Positions 34,688 through 46,664 are shown, numbered from the stretch's first letter. The stretch is DNA of 64,000 nucleotides from Hevea brasiliensis (GCF_030052815.1 NC_079501.1:89198296-89262295), one strand, 5' to 3'. Made by a program: numbers and translations. Notes: generated by a model from the letters alone, not told the origin.

Positions 34688-35120
34688 AACACTACATCAA
34701 TTATGACCTGCTCTAAGTCCTGTACTTTTGGGTTCCATAACTTAACAATGTTCTTCCTAATGCCATCCTTTCTATGCTCTCTATCCTTTTTTCTTTTTTA
34801 TCTCGTTTACCCTTCCTAGAACCACATTCACCTCCTCGGTATTTTGGCTCTATTCTTCCTAATCTTATCCTAATATGTTTTTCCAGTTTATTCTTTAGCC
34901 AACTCTTTTTATCTTACCCAAATCTGAACTTTCACTCTTCCATCCTTTAGCTCTATTTTCTTTTTGAACCTGATTGTCATATCAAAAACTTATATCTTTC
35001 CACTATCCCTACCACATCATCTATACCTCAATGTTACTTAGAATAAATCCTCTAACTACCCTAGCTAGACTTCTACTGGCATTCAGGCTATCTCTCCTAC
35101 TGCATTTGAATCACACTCCA

Positions 35121-35179
<59 letters not shown>

Positions 35180-36662
35180 TCTATGATTTATCGATGCTAA
35201 ATTTTGTCATTTTTCTTTTACTTTATTTGGAGTATACTTTAGTCTTAAGCATTAAGAAGCTAAGGATAAACTTAGGGAATAACAGTCATACTTCTCCTGC
35301 ATGATCTCTATTCTTACCCTTTTGGACTACATACTACCCCCTACTACCTTAGGGAGGGGATCTGTAGCAACTCTAATTTTTCATATCCATTTAATTAGCT
35401 GAAACTTAAAATACTAGGTATCCAAACCCGTCATTTAATTTAAAGGCTTACATACATCTTGATCTGACATCTTATAATCCCTACATGGAACTTGTACCCT
35501 CTCCAGAACACCTGAGCTAACAACTCTCTATCTCACGCTACAATCCCATCTAGGACACTACTCCATAAGTCATCATTATCAGTAATAACCTTCAATCCCT
35601 TCTGAAAAGATAGGACTATACCCTAACTTACTGCAACAAAGGTACTATATTTACCACCTTGCCAAAACCATGTCAAATTAATGACTCTCTTATCATATCA
35701 TAGCTCTGTAAATCATCAATTCATAGTTCTAACCTTCCCTAGGTAGTAGGGTTGTACTTTACACCTTGCTGATACGCACAAGATATACTATTCCCACTAA
35801 GCTCTAAGCAAAACGTCTGTCGTACTGCAAAAACCATCCAAAATTCCATACCGAAGACCAGATGGTCTCACTCTATAGATGTCACCTTTACTTTGCAACT
35901 AATCCGCAACCTCTGGTCTGATGGCAACTCTTGATGTAACTCGAGCTCATGCTAGGGTAACCGAGTTACTGACTCTAGTTACCACCCAACTGTGACCTTT
36001 TGATATTCTAGCTCTAGATCCCTAACCAGGAGTTTCCAACTCCTCTGCATATATGAAACTCTGTTCTGGCATAATTGTACCAAAACAGAGGCCATCCGCA
36101 AACACCCTCATTATGGAGCACCACGGGGATGCACGCAGCTCTACACAATAATCTCATGTCGGTACTGTAATCTGCAGCTTACAGAGCAGACATCGAGAAC
36201 ATTGTATAGTTACTACGATACGTCCTGACAGACTAGGTCTCCTAATCTCTTATCTCTCTTGAATCTACTATTATCATAAACTTACTCTGACTGGGTTATC
36301 CACTGACGACTACCAGCAGTGGTATCCTCACCCTTATCTAGTGCAATTATACTATCAAAACTCACCTTTATGTACTCGTGCCTAGCACTAGATAGGCACA
36401 ACACTTAGACCCATACTGATAGAAATATAGTGTTTCTTGGAGAACATATTTCCATGGCAGACCTCAACATGTCTGCTAACTCTATTTCACACTTCTATGT
36501 ACTTCACAAAACTGAGGTGCTAAACTAAAGCACTCTTATATTAACCGAGGAATAACGCAGAATCTAAAAATGAAGAATTACAGAAAAAAAAGATGAAACA
36601 GAATCCTATACTCTGCATTTGAAAACTCTAGGTGCACACTTTCCCATGAATCTAAAGCCTAA
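34688..36662 (-). other. Non-coding interior of the outer gypsy element, right part
   Basis: Sequence between the broken nested LTR and the primer site of the outer element. It contains an (AT)n tract at 35123-35174 and C/T-rich noncoding DNA with no gag-like frame on either strand. On the minus strand this is where gag would start after the primer site; no capsid motif is found. Confidence 0.6.
35123..35174. repeat. (AT)n microsatellite
   Basis: About 52 bases of alternating A and T, interior of the outer gypsy element. Confidence 0.95.
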
Positions 36663-36674
36663 GCTCTGATACCA
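36663..36674 (-). other. Primer-binding site of the outer gypsy element
   Basis: The plus strand reads GCTCTGATACCA, that is TGGTATCAGAGC on the minus strand, four bases from the 5' LTR end. It is the initiator tRNA-Met type. Confidence 0.88.
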
Positions 36675-36678
36675 CTTT

Positions 36679-38402
36679 TGTCATGACCCAACCTATGGGC
36701 CGGACCGGCACTAGGACCTGGGCCAGCCTAAAGCCCCCGAGGCCCGTAGTAAGCCTAACTATTCCTCAACCCAACTCTAAAGCCTATTTGGGCCTAATTT
36801 CAAGAATTCAACCGGACAGAGTCCGATCATAAAATGGACCATTCAACAGGGTGTTTTTGACTCGCCCGACCTGTAAACATAATATATAATAAATTCGGGA
36901 GCTCAGCTCACCCTCCACATAATCAAAATATCATATCTCAAATAGGAGCTCAGCTCCCTCATCCAATCCCATCATGCATACAGTTAATAATTTTATAGGT
37001 CCAACATAACTTTTATAATACAGGCCCAAAATAAAAATAAGTGCTTTTAACACATGCAGAGTCTGAAATTTAACTCAATTGTACAAAATACATTAAATAC
37101 TATTAATAGACCTGCGAAGAAGAATAGCAGGTTAACCACAACAAATATCCTCCTGTAGCCTGGAAAAATAGATGAACGGGAGTGAACGTTCAACTCAGAG
37201 GGTAAAATACCAATTTTAATTATAATCTCTATAACTATCTAAAGCTAATGCACCCTGTGAAGTGAATGCAACATCGTCATAATTTTCATATCATAACAGC
37301 AAAAAGGCAATTTGAAGCACTCACACACCCAACACTGTCAAGCAATACATATATGGGAGCTGATCCCCTATACAGCCCTTTTAATCCAACCTCTGCCAGC
37401 GAGTGTCCCTCAAGCCGGACTTTCGCTTAATAAACCAAATGCGGGGTCTCAGCGAGTGTCTCTCAAGCCGTGTCTACCCCAAAGGACTGAGTCCTAGCGA
37501 GTGTCTCTCAAGCCTTGTCTACCTGTCCTGTCCATATCCAATACCATACCACACTCACGCCACGCACACACACTGCTCCAAATTACCACAAACAACATCC
37601 ATGGCACTTCAACAATTATGAATGCAATATAAAATGTGCCTAGTATTTAACTACATAGATACATATTTATAAGTGATGCATGAGCATGCTTGAACATATA
37701 ATAATATCAAAATTACAATTAAAATTAATATTTTACTCATAAACTTAAACCGAGGTCTTTGCGGTGGCTGGGCAGAGGAGGAAGGCTATCCTGGCTCACC
37801 TGACAATTTCATTGCAATTATTTAATATATTTGACTCAATACAAGTTTAGAAAAGACCAAAGACACCCTAAGTTGTGCTGAAAATTAGACAGAGTCTCCC
37901 CTATACCTATGGCCTACCCAACCTGCAAAATTGTTCAAATAACACTTCTAAACTCAACCCCTCCTGGGCCCTCCAAACCAAGCAATAATCACAACATCAG
38001 ACAACTCAATTGTAAGATTTTAAAACTAATATTTTTCAAAAACTATCCAAACTAACTTTAAAAATTCTATAAACCTGCCCCGCGGTCCTTAACAATATTA
38101 TAAGGCTATTGCAATAGGAATCGTAATTTTCTTATCATCCACGAATGTTTTATAAATGTTATTTTAAATCAGTACAAGGCAAAAAATTGAGTAATGTAGA
38201 GTTCGAGTTTACCTATGCCAAATCTGACAACTGGAACACATCCAGAACGTCTGAAAATGGTAGGGTAGCCTATAATCTTGATCCGGTTCTGAAATGATTT
38301 CAGCAGCTTATCTACATAGCTCGAAATTGCAGATCTGGGCGACGATCGAATTTCCACGAAATGAAAGTACATACGAGAAGTCCACAATACCAGGATTAGA
38401 AT

Positions 38403-38438
<36 letters not shown>

Positions 38439-38463
38439 TTATTTGAAAATTAGGGATGTTACA
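36679..38463 (-). repeat. 5' LTR of the outer gypsy element (1785 bp)
   Basis: It pairs with 19473-21275; ATTGA follows immediately at 38464-38468. The (AT)n tract at 38406-38434 is shorter than in the partner LTR. Confidence 0.93.
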
Positions 38464-38466
38464 ATT

Positions 38467-38520
38467 GAGGTGGAACATCAAGGATATGAGCATGAGGTAG
38501 AACATCAAGGATATGAGCAT
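38467..38520. repeat. 27-bp tandem duplication
   Basis: GAGGTGGAACATCAAGGATA plus TGAGCAT occurs twice in a row with one substitution (GGTGG to GGTAG). It starts at the edge of the target site of the outer gypsy element. Confidence 0.9.
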
Positions 38521-39250
38521 AGTTGTTAAAATTGCGAGTTAACTTAGAATCAGAAAAACGAGTCAAAACATATGTAAAATTAAAATTAAATAAAATTAAG
38601 GTAAAATTGTAATTTTAAATAGTAAAATTGGATTAAAAACAATACAATTTTACGAGTTTACAATCCTACGATTTTACTATTTTACTATTTTACATATATA
38701 AAAATTTTGTAATTTAAAATATTTCCTTTTAATTCATCAAAATCATAATCATTTGTTTATTTTAACATCATTTCTAGATTTTTTAAGTTTTTAAATATAA
38801 TAATAACTATTATTTTTGCTACTATAATTATTATGAATAATATTGTAATTTTTATATTATTTTTTGTACAACTTTTATTATATTTCAATTATCATAAATA
38901 TGATCTAATTTTTATATAATATTCATCAAATATTTTTATTATTTGTATTTACATACTTTTTAGAGTTGAAAACTTAGAATTATACTTTCAACATGAAATT
39001 TATATATATATATATATACATGTGTGTGTAATTTTAATTATTTTCATATTGATTAGTTGGTAAAAAAAATATGGTAAAAAAATATTTCACTTAAAATTAA
39101 AATAATTTGAATATAAAATTTAAAAATATATTAGACAGTTTTTTTTTTATAACTTTCTATACTTAAATGTATATGAAAATTTATTAATGTATTTATATAA
39201 ATATGGTTATATTTTTTTAAAAGGTATTTTTTACTAGATATAATTTTACA
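38521..39250. other. AT-rich intergenic DNA
   Basis: Long A/T-rich stretches with TTTTACTATTTTACTATTTTAC-like local repeats near 38670-38695 and a short (AT)n at 39000-39016. No gene is seen. Confidence 0.5.
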
Positions 39251-39339
39251 GTTCCTTCACAGATTCTTAGATTAGAAAAGCAAGTTTGACAACTTTGAAT
39301 CTAGCATTATTTATATTGTTGCTAAAACTGCAGCAGTTA

Positions 39340-39420
39340 TTCCGGATAGGAATATCAGAGGCTATAATTAAGGCGGAGGAGGTCCAAGAAGAACCGATGT
39401 GCTGTGTTTAAATGTGTTTT
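39340..39420 (+). pseudogene. Possible exon fragment next to the foldback element
   Basis: A balanced-composition stretch in AT-rich DNA translates as TAAVIPDRNIRGYN and stops, following a CTGCAG that could be an intron acceptor; the part after the stop is also G-rich. I do not recognise a family. It may be the last exon of a lost gene, or chance. Confidence 0.25.
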
Positions 39421-39597
39421 TGTTTGGTGGGTTTAGCTATATTTGTAACCATATGTAATTCGAGTAATTTTTCAAATTATTGTATTAGGAAAAAAAAATT
39501 TACAAAATTAAGGTGGAGTGAAATTTAATTCTCAAATCAGGGTTTCAACTCTGTCATCACCAGTCATAACAGCGAATAAGGTGTTCATCGGTATGAC

Positions 39598-40374
39598 TAG
39601 AGTGTGCACTTCTGGTTTGAGATCTGCTTAGGAATTGGAATTGAATCGAATCAAAATTTAGGTATGATTCCATTTTGGTTCTTTGTTGTTTTGGTTTTAG
39701 TATGGAATGGTTCTCGGTTCTTCGATTCTAGTTCGGTTCGGTAGGGTTCAGGTTCGGTTCTCGGTTCTTAAAATAAATTTATGTAATTATTTTCTTAAAA
39801 AGTTTACTTAATTAATATTTAAGTTTTGAATTTGATTATTAACACATAATATATAGTATAATATATCTTTTAACTATTTCTAAATTATATAATCCGTAAC
39901 TATAAAGTGTATATATAATTTACGATAAGTTTATTATATAATATAATAGTATAAGTATATCATATAATATACATTTTAACTATTTATTAATTATGTAATA
40001 TTTAACTATAAGATACAAATATTGAGTTAATATATATATATATAATTAAAAAGTATAAATTTAATATATTTATAACTAAAATTATTAAGAAAATATAGAG
40101 AAATAAAATATAATATTATATTGTATTTAGTTCATAATTATATATATAAAAATATATATAATTATATTAAAAATGTATAATGCATAACAAAAATCATAGA
40201 AAGCATATGTATAAATTCGGTTTCAATTTGGTATGATTCCAGTTCGATTCTTAGAGAAAAATCAGAATTGAACTAAAGTATTAAAATAACTTCGGTTCTG
40301 TACGGTTCCTATTGGTTTGGTACGGTTCCTCATTTCGGTTTGAGACATCGAAAATCATGCACAGCACAGCCCTA
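39598..40374. mobile_element. hAT-like non-autonomous element in the left arm of the foldback
   Basis: Ends are TAGAGTGTGCAC and (reverse complement) TAGGGCTGTGC. The flanking 8-mers GGTATGAC (39590-39597) and AGTATGAC (40375-40382) agree in 7 of 8 positions, the size of hAT target duplications. Subterminal GGTTCGGTT-type motifs occur near both ends. No transposase is encoded. Confidence 0.8.
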
Positions 40375-40682
40375 AGTATGACTAACAAACAATGGACAAA
40401 CTCTCAAGTTGTTCGCCATTATCAATGGCAAAGAATAGTTATAATTTTTTTTTTTTCATTTATATTTTATGCAAAATTCATCAAAAATATTTTTATGTGC
40501 AAAAAAATTATGAAAAAATTATTTTTCAGTTTTTTATAATTTTTTATTTTTTGATGTAATTTTTTTAATGTAAGATTAAATTGGAAAATAGTATTTTTAA
40601 TGCCCAACTTATTTTTGCATTAAAAATAAAAACTTTCAAGATAGAAAAATGAAGATTATTATAAGAAACTTAAAAATATTTT

Positions 40683-43239
40683 TGTCATGACCCAAATTCT
40701 AGGCTGGACTGACACTAGGACTTGAGTCAGCATAAGGCCTTCGAAGCTCATAGTAAGTCTAACTATTCATAGCTCAATCATAAAGCCCATAAATATAGTC
40801 TAATTTCAAGAAGATAAACTGGCAAAGTTCGGCCATAAATTGGACTATCCAATGGGGAGCATTAACTCATCCGACCTATAAATACAAAATATCATAATCT
40901 TGGGAGCTCAGCTTACTTTCACAATCGTCAAAGCAGATAAATAATCAAATGGGAGGTAGGCTCCCTCATCCAAAAGAATAATCATCTCGTGCATCCAAGC
41001 AAATCCACATAATAAGTTATCAACACCAAAAGATTAAGTAATTACAATCCTAGACAAGATTAATACACTACTGGTACATGTGGAGTTATAGAATATGAAT
41101 CAAGGAAATAAAAATACAATTAAACTTCTTCAGGTAAACCTGTGAGAAAGAAAGCAGATTATTCTCAAAAAGTCCACCTGCCACCTGAGGAAAAATAGTT
41201 GAATAAGGGTGAGCATTCGACTCATAGAGTAAGATATTGATTTTAAATATAATTTCTATAACTATCTAGAACTAATGTTTTGCCTAGGTATAAAATGCAG
41301 CATTGTCACATAGTATCAAACAATTCAAGCAATATTCGCACAAAAGATAATTTGGAGCACTCACATACACCCGTGTGTCATATCAATATATATACATATA
41401 GGAGTTGATTCTCTATATAACTCTCTTAATTTCAACACACGCTAGCAAGGTTAACTCAAGCTGGACTTTTGCTTGATAATCTAAGCGCCGGGGTCAGTGA
41501 GATCAACTGAAAGCCGTATTCACCCTGACTTATCTATATTTAAGGATCAAGTCCCAGCGAATCAAGCTCCAGCTGTGACTACCCACCCTACCCATATCCA
41601 TATCCACACCAAACGCACGCCAACACACACACACAACTTTAAATTATCTTAAGGCGACATCCACAATAATTTCATCAATAAGATATGCAACATAAGGGCA
41701 TGCCTAGCATTTAACTATATATATATATATATAAGTGAATGTATGAGCATGCATTGAATATATAATAATATTGAAATTATAAATAAAATCAATATCTACT
41801 CACAAAACAACCAAGGATCACTGTGGCGACTGTACCTAAAACCTACTCAACCTACAAAGTAACTCAAACAACACTTCTAAATCCAAGAGCCTCAGGCCCA
41901 CATCATAATAACATTATACGGCTCCTCTTGGGCCCACCTAACTAGTCAAAACTCAAGTAATTACATAATTCAGCTTTAAAGTTTAAAACTAACATTTTGC
42001 AAAAACTAACCAAACTAATCTCAAAAAATCTAGAAACATCCCCCACAATCATTGGCAATACTATTATACTTTTGCAAAAGGAATTACAATTTTTTGGCTA
42101 TCCATAAATATTTTATAAATTTTATTCTAAACCTAGCATTAGGCAAAAAGAGCAATTTGGAGATCGGGTTTACCTATATCAATTTTGACACTTGAAATAC
42201 ATTTGGGGCATCTAAAAATAGTGGAAAGCACTGTAATATTGATCCACTTTCGAAGTGAGTCCGATAACTCGCCTATCCGACCCGAAAATGAAGTCTTGGT
42301 CACTGGTGAAAAACGCAAAACCCATAATACTAGGAGTTAGAATATAATTTTTATTTAATTAAACAAACTCATTAAAAAGGCCTGAAAAATCACTACTAAG
42401 CTAATGGGACCTACCGAAATTTTGGTATCAAAAAAATTTCAAATTGGTGTCGTTGCGAAGCTCTCAACGAGTGGAGTATGCTGGTAGTCTTGAAATCTCA
42501 GTAGAATTCACGGTTTAAGAGAAATCTAGCTCAAAAGTCGAAATGGGCTAAAACTTTTTGAGCTTTCTTCGCACAAATCGCTCGATAAAAATTGGCAAAA
42601 TAGGTGTCTATGGAAAGCTCTTGAATAGTAGAACACGAAGGAAACTGGACTCAATCTGGTTGGTGACCGGATCGATCAGAATCTGCCCAAGAAGCTGAAA
42701 CATCGCGCATGACTGGAGGAGGTTTTGAGCGCATTTTTCGGTTGGCTAGAGGGGCGGCACCATCATGGGAGAGTGGTCGGAGGTGCGCTGGCATGTAAGG
42801 GAGGCCGGGGAAGGGTCGGTCGGCGGTGGGGAAGGGAGAAGAGAGAGAAAAAGAAGAAAGAAGAGAGGGAAGGTGATGTGCGCAGGAGAAGAGGGAGGGG
42901 AAAAAAGGAAGATCGGTCCGATTCGGTCTGGTTTGATTTAGTCAGTTCTATTCAAAATACCCAAAATTTAATTTTTGTTCTACTCTGAGACCCAAAATGA
43001 GGCCAAAAAATTTCGAGAAAATTATAGAAAACTTGAAAAATTTTGTGAAGTCCAAATATATTTTTAAACTTATCACATGATCTTTAAATTAATTTTTAAA
43101 AATCATCAAAATTAATTGTCTAAAAAAAAAACCTGATTTTGAAAATTCAGAAAATTCAAATTAAATATTATATTATTTAATACATTAAAATATCATAATT
43201 TACACATAAAATAATTATTTAAAAATTCGAGGTATTATA
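40683..43239 (-). mobile_element. Solo Ty3/gypsy LTR, TSD ATTTT
   Basis: The left end TGTCATGACCC and the right end TTCGAGGTATTATA (a mutated GGTGTTACA) match the LTR ends of the other gypsy copies. ATTTT is present directly before (40678-40682) and after (43240-43244). No internal sequence remains, so LTR-LTR recombination probably removed it. It contains a purine-rich GA stretch (42830-42910) and the short tandem unit with TCAAGC around 41450-41580. Open frames inside (for example 42725-42988) are low complexity. Confidence 0.9.
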
Positions 43240-43540
43240 ATTTTTTTTCATAATTTTTTATATGTAAAAATATTTTTCCAAGACTTTATAATTAAAACAC
43301 AATAAAATAATATTTTTTAATGCCTAATTTATTCATGTATTAAAAATAAAAAATTTTACGTTAAGAAAATTAAGAATATTGCAAGGAGTGCACAAATAAT
43401 TTTTTCAATAATTTTTTGATACATAAAATCATTTTTCATGAATTTTGCATAAAAAAATAAATAAAAATTAAAAATAATTCTGACTATTCTTCACCACTGA
43501 TAATGGCAAACAACTTGAGAAGTTGTCCATTGTTCGCCAG

Positions 43541-43600
43541 TTATACTGGCGAATAAGTCATACTGGCGAATACCTTATTCGCCATTATGACTGCGAACAA
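43541..43600. repeat. Two adjacent short hairpins with GGCGAATA motifs
   Basis: TTCGCCAG and CTGGCGAA are separated by five bases; GGCGAATA and TATTCGCC lie just after, separated by three. They sit in the right arm of the foldback, at a place where the two arms differ. Confidence 0.8.
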
Positions 43601-43705
43601 GGAGTTGAAAACCTGATTTGAGAATTAAATTTCTCTCCGCCTTGATTTTGTAATTTTTTTTTTCTATCACCACAAATTGAAAATTTTATCACGTAATTCT
43701 CTCTA

Positions 43706-43957
43706 TTTCTTCTCTTGTCTTGTGAGATTGTATCTCTTTGTTTCTTTTCTCTATCCCTCCTCCACAGTTGCCTCGGTCCCTCTCACCATCTCTCTAAAGC
43801 TACCATTATGGAGAAAATCACCGGCCTTCTTTCAACTGGCTCACTAAGCCTTGCTTCAATGGACGTCAAAGTGAACTCAATTGTTAGATTCAATTACTTT
43901 TCTCATTCAATATATTAGAAAGATGTGTAAATGGAACAAGAAATATTCGAGTACTTG
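43706..43957 (+). pseudogene. Possible first exon of an unknown gene, interrupted downstream
   Basis: A CT-rich leader (43700-43800) precedes an ATG at 43808 that opens MEKITGLLSTGSLSLASMD, ending with TAG at 43916. The CACTA-like element starts at 43958. The leader-plus-ATG layout is that of a plant 5' exon, but the frame is only 36 codons and no family is recognised. Confidence 0.25.
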
Positions 43958-45720
43958 CACTACAAAAAAAAAAAAAAAAAAATTAGTAATTGATCGAACC
44001 AGTTATTAATCTATCCAATAACTGATTTAGTAACTGATTCAATCGGTTATAATGAGGCTAGTTACAATAGCAAATTGACAATCAAATCGATTACAAATAG
44101 CAACCAACAATCAAATTGATTGCTAAATTAATTAAATTTTAAAAAAATAAAACTTTTGATATAAAAAATTATCATTTGCTAATAGCAACTAAAATATAAT
44201 TAGTTGCGAAAATTAACTATCTTTATTTTTTTTTTAATTTTGTAACTATTTTATAAATTAGTTGCTATTTGAAATTAATTTAACAACCGAAAAGTCGGTT
44301 GCTAATTTAAAAAAATAATAAAAAATAACTATCCAAATAATAAATAAAAATTCAAATAAATAAATTTTTCAAAAATTACTAAAATAATAAATTATTAATG
44401 AAAAATTAGTACTAAAAAATTATTATAAAAATATTATAAAAAATTACTAATAATAATTATTATAAAAAATATTAACAAATAAATTACTAAAAATTAATAT
44501 TACAAATAATTTACTAAAAAAAAGTTATTTGTACAAAAATTTTTATTTTATGTCAAAGAAAAATAAATTAAATAAAAAATTGAGAAAGAAAATGATGAAA
44601 AAAAAAATGAAAAGAAAAAGATAATGAAAAAAAATAGATGAGAAAAAAAAGATAGAGAAGAAAATAGAAGAGAAAAAAATGAATAAGAAAATAGATAAGA
44701 AAAAAAATGATGAAGTAAATAGAAAAAGAAAAAAATTATGAAGAAAATATGTTAGAAAAGAAAAAATGATGAATAAAATATATAAGAATGAAAAAAATGA
44801 TGAATAAAATGAGAGAAAAGAGAAGAAAGATAAAAAAAATGAGTAATGGAAAAGAAAATAAGTATTAGGAAAAGAAAATGAGTATTGGTTTATATAAGCA
44901 AATTAACAACTGATTTTAGTAACTGATTATCAGTTGTTAATTTCTTTTAAACATTGGGTTTTGGGGGAGAAATTTTACAATTGATTCACAATCAGTTACA
45001 AAATCAATTGTTAATAACAACTTATTTCAATCAATTGCTGTTAACAACCAATTCGCAAATTAGTTATAAATCAAAATAATGAATAAATAAATAATAGGTA
45101 GGAATTTTTAAGGAAGGAAAAAATTAATTTAAAAAATTAGTTGCTGTTAGCAAGCAATTCACAAATCGATTGTAAATAAAAAAAACAAAATAAAACAAAA
45201 ATCGATTGCCATGGGTGGAATTTTTTTGGGGCGTGGGAGGAATCAGTTGCTATTAGTAATTGATAAAGAATTGATTACAAATAATAACCAATTTTAACTT
45301 TGAAGCTAATTAAAATAATTCTTTAATTTAGCAATCGATTCTCTAAATTGATTGCTGTTGCAAACTGATTTTAAAATCGATTGCTATTAGCAACAGTTTT
45401 TAGCAATCAATTTCTTAATCAGTTACTAATAACAACCAATTTTAAAATCGATTTTCAATCATATATTTAAGATTTTTTTAATATTGATTAGCAATTGATT
45501 TAACAATAAATTATAAATCGATTGTTAATAATAATCGATATAAGCAATCAATTTTAACAATCAATTATAAATTAATTATTACGAGTAATCGATTGATAAA
45601 TTTTTAAAAATTAATTATTTTATTTAAAAATAAAATTATAATAATAAAATTAATTATTAATAGTAACTTATTTCAATTTATTATAATTATTAATTATAAA
45701 ATTGATTGCTTTTTATAGTG
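43958..45720. mobile_element. CACTA-like non-autonomous element (1.76 kb)
   Basis: It begins CACTACAAAAAA and ends TTTTTATAGTG, whose reverse complement is CACTATAAAAA. Both flanks inside are dense with a motif like AATTGATTGCTAATAGCAAC in both orientations (43979-44300 and 44890-45710), the subterminal repeat pattern of CACTA elements. The middle is AT-rich (44300-44540) and then purine-rich A/G with AAAGAAAATGAT-like units (44560-44880). The 3-bp flanks are TTG and TTA, two of three matching the 3-bp target duplication size. No transposase is present. Confidence 0.72.
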
Positions 45721-46000
45721 TTAAGAGTCAATCCATATCCATAGGGACTTTATGCTGCGCGAATGGTTTGGAGTTCAAAGTTTCAGATTTGTAGGGCTTG
45801 CATTGGCTGTTCATTAATCTGATTATGTGCCGATGGCTGATTGTTGTCTCAAAACTATTAGCATCGTGTGGCATTGCCATGGGTGCGTGTTGTGGGATTA
45901 TTACGCCTTCGATATTGGAGTTCGCCTTTGTTTGGATTCGTAATTATGCAAGGAAAAGAGAGAAAAAAATTAAAAAGAGAAATAGATAAAAAAAAAATTA
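45721..46000 (+). pseudogene. Unrecognised coding-like stretch right of the CACTA element
   Basis: Composition is less AT-rich than its surroundings and one frame (45798-45989) reads SCGIAMGACCGIITPSILEF before basic low-complexity residues. It could be a gene fragment separated from 43706-43957 by the insertion, but I recognise no domain. Confidence 0.2.
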
Positions 46001-46061
46001 AATTTCTTTCTTATTATTAATATCTTATTGAAATAAAAATAAAATTACTTAATTATCATAA

Positions 46062-46063
<2 letters not shown>

Positions 46064-46096
<33 letters not shown>
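46064..46096. repeat. (TTA)n microsatellite
   Basis: About eleven TTA units. Confidence 0.95.
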
Positions 46097-46099
<3 letters not shown>

Positions 46100-46650
46100 A
46101 TAAAATTTATAGATTAAATTATAAATTTCCCATTTATATATATATATATATATTTGGAAATCTAAAAATACGTGGACATCAAACCTATATCAGTTTTAAT
46201 TCATTATATGCCCATTCAGTTGTACTTTCATGGCAATATATGCATCAAATCAAGAACAAAAAGTTGAATTTACGTCAACTCCTTCGGTCGGCATTTGATC
46301 TTTCAGTTAAGAGTCATGTCAAAAAGTTACGACATTATCACCAATATTATCATCGTTCTTCATTTCTTCATTCCTTCTTCCTTCACTTAAGTTTGTTCCT
46401 TTTTGTTTTTTTTTTCTAATCATATCATCTCATATAAATTTAAGATAAAATATTTATATTAAATATAAAAATTGCGTGAACTTTCTCCTTTTAAATTAAA
46501 TTTTAAAATATATTTAAATTTAATTTATTTTCTTTATATATATCAAAATTTATTTTATTTTAATATTAAATTACCTATAAATGTATTTACTTATAAATTT
46601 TAGCTTTAAATATTCATACTTGGGTTAGTTTTGAAGTTAAGTTATATGGG
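46100..46650. other. AT-rich intergenic DNA
   Basis: Nothing beyond A/T-rich low-complexity sequence and a short (AT)n near 46137-46151. Confidence 0.5.
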
Positions 46651-46664
46651 TCATTCCATTTTCT

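Larger units (their letters stand above)
19473..38463 (-). mobile_element. Ty3/gypsy element, largely non-coding, split by a nested gypsy element; TSD ATTGA
   Basis: Two LTRs of similar length (19473-21275 and 36679-38463) start TGTYATGACCC and end GGGATGTTACA on the plus strand, so the element reads on the minus strand. ATTGA flanks both outer ends (19468-19472 and 38464-38468), a perfect target duplication. A polypurine tract is next to the left (3') LTR and an initiator tRNA-Met primer site next to the right (5') LTR. Only the C-terminal end of pol is recognisable; the rest of the interior (21720-23006 and 34688-36662) lacks gag or RT similarity. Another gypsy element (23007-34687) sits inside it. 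It therefore looks like a non-autonomous relative of chromodomain gypsy elements. Confidence 0.9.
39455..43705. mobile_element. Palindromic foldback transposon, opened by a solo LTR and a MITE
   Basis: The left arm (39455-39597 plus 40375-40682) is an imperfect reverse complement of the right arm (43240-43705). Matches in order include AATTTAATTCTCAAATCAG, the AACAATGGACAA block, CTCAAGTTGTT and the ATGCAAAATTCAT block. Without the two insertions each arm is about 450 bases and there is almost no loop, so the original element was roughly 0.9 kb. Its TIR-only structure without coding sequence suggests a foldback or MULE-type MITE. The outer limits are approximate and no target duplication was fixed. 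Confidence 0.75.

Noticed and set aside
42725..42988. Arg/Gly/Lys-rich open frame in the solo LTR
   Set aside because: Low-complexity purine-rich LTR sequence; the equivalent places in other LTRs are not open in the same frame.
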